Origin: Pseudobutyrivibrio sp. 49
GTDB lineage: Bacteria > Bacillota > Clostridia > Lachnospirales > Lachnospiraceae
DNA length: 64,000 bases
Reading direction: 5' to 3'
NCBI RefSeq assembly: GCF_900100545.1
Contig: NZ_FNDP01000001.1
Coordinates: 225,115-289,114 of the forward strand
A program made the position numbers and the translations under genes. Positions within the stretch are counted from its first letter, which is position 1, and the number at the start of each line of letters is the position of its first letter. Under the pieces are notes generated by a model. The model saw nothing but the letters and a program-made list of their open reading frames with translations, searched no databases and was not told the origin of the DNA. Positions 63,651 through 64,000 of the stretch are shown here, piece by piece.

Positions 63651-64000
63651 ATGAAGAACTATTTTATTGTAAACAAAGCCTCAAGAACTGGCAAAGCAGC
63701 TGAAACCTGGAATCGAATTGAAGAGTATCTGAAAAATAATAAGGTGGAATATCAGGTGCACTTTACTGAAGGAGCTGGAGATGCTACAGAATTTGCTAAA
63801 GCTGCCACCAGTACTGGAGAACAAGTTGGTCTTTTTGTTATGGGAGGAGATGGCACCTTAAACGAAGCCCTAAACGGAATAACAGACTTCGTAAATACGA
63901 TATATACTCCTTTACCATCTGGTTCTGCAAACGATTTTGTCAGTGGGATAGGTCTGCAGGGAGATGCTGTGGAAATATTGGATAGAGCTTTGAAAACTGA
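63651..64000 (+). CDS. Diacylglycerol/lipid kinase of the YegS/BmrU family (partial)
   Basis: 116 codons are visible before the window ends. It starts MKNYFIVNKASRTGKAAETW and has the catalytic-domain GGDGTLNEALNG (about 62-73) and SGSANDFVSGIG (about 89-100), the hallmarks of the DAGK catalytic domain. It phosphorylates diacylglycerol or a related lipid at the membrane. Divergent from the CLC gene; AAAAGG lies about ten bases upstream of the ATG. Confidence 0.88.
   Translation, partial: MKNYFIVNKASRTGKAAETWNRIEEYLKNNKVEYQVHFTEGAGDATEFAKAATSTGEQVGLFVMGGDGTLNEALNGITDFVNTIYTPLPSGSANDFVSGIGLQGDAVEILDRALKT

Overview
The window looks like a chromosomal segment of an anaerobic gut or rumen Firmicute of the Lachnospiraceae (Butyrivibrio/Pseudobutyrivibrio-like). 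This is inferred from the AT-rich DNA, strong AGGAGG ribosome binding sites, TTG/GTG starts, an anaerobic (early cobalt insertion) cobalamin pathway, NfnAB, ANTAR-linked glutamine synthetase and GH2/GH36 galactosidases. I saw no insertion sequence, prophage, CRISPR array, tRNA or rRNA.

Layout. (1) 1-2.7 kb: nitrogen module with the end of an ammonium transporter fused to a PII domain, a glutamine synthetase and an ANTAR antiterminator. (2) 2.8-8.6 kb: an exported proteolysis module with a membrane-anchored protein that may carry a protease-propeptide-like fold, a 1419-aa subtilase with an internal dockerin-like segment, and an overlapping gene for an exported cohesin-like/Fn3 protein. (3) 8.6-18.4 kb: housekeeping genes (FlK-like thioesterase, argS, rRNA methyltransferase, YitT protein), a TetM-like GTPase fused to a Rae1/YacP nuclease domain, and a GGDEF-EAL protein. 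(4) 18.4-38.3 kb: a long cobalamin locus behind an adenosylcobalamin riboswitch. It starts with an exported CbiK, lipoproteins and a BtuFCD-type transporter, then cbiC, D, P, F, G, H, a cbiJ-E-T fusion, cbiA, cobT, U, S, a second short cobU-like gene, cobC-like, cbiB (interrupted by a frameshift in an A8 run) and cobD. CbiL, an adenosyltransferase and the precorrin-2 genes are not in the window. (5) 38-45 kb: HD hydrolase, Gfo/Idh oxidoreductase, radical SAM protein, Mbeg1-like hydrolase and small unknown genes. (6) 45-48.3 kb: a Glc-family PTS IICBA and its BglG/GlcT-type antiterminator, with a RAT/terminator leader. (7) 48.4-52.9 kb: two COG0523 metal GTPases, one with a His-rich repeat, and NfnAB. 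(8) 52.9-53.75 kb: a striking 733-bp imperfect inverted repeat with a three-way-junction-like centre and an inward-facing terminator at each end, plus a 43-codon gene. (9) 53.9-62.3 kb: a TetR-led galactoside operon (GH2, an unassigned GT-B-like protein, GPH symporter, GH36). (10) 62.3-64 kb: a CLC antiporter and the start of a lipid kinase.

The strongest candidates for something undescribed are the giant inverted repeat, the cohesin/dockerin-like subtilase module, the TetM-Rae1 fusion, the cbiB A8 frameshift, the GT-B-like gene inside a galactoside operon, and an over-represented short palindrome (CGYAWWTRCG) that clusters in the cobalamin locus.
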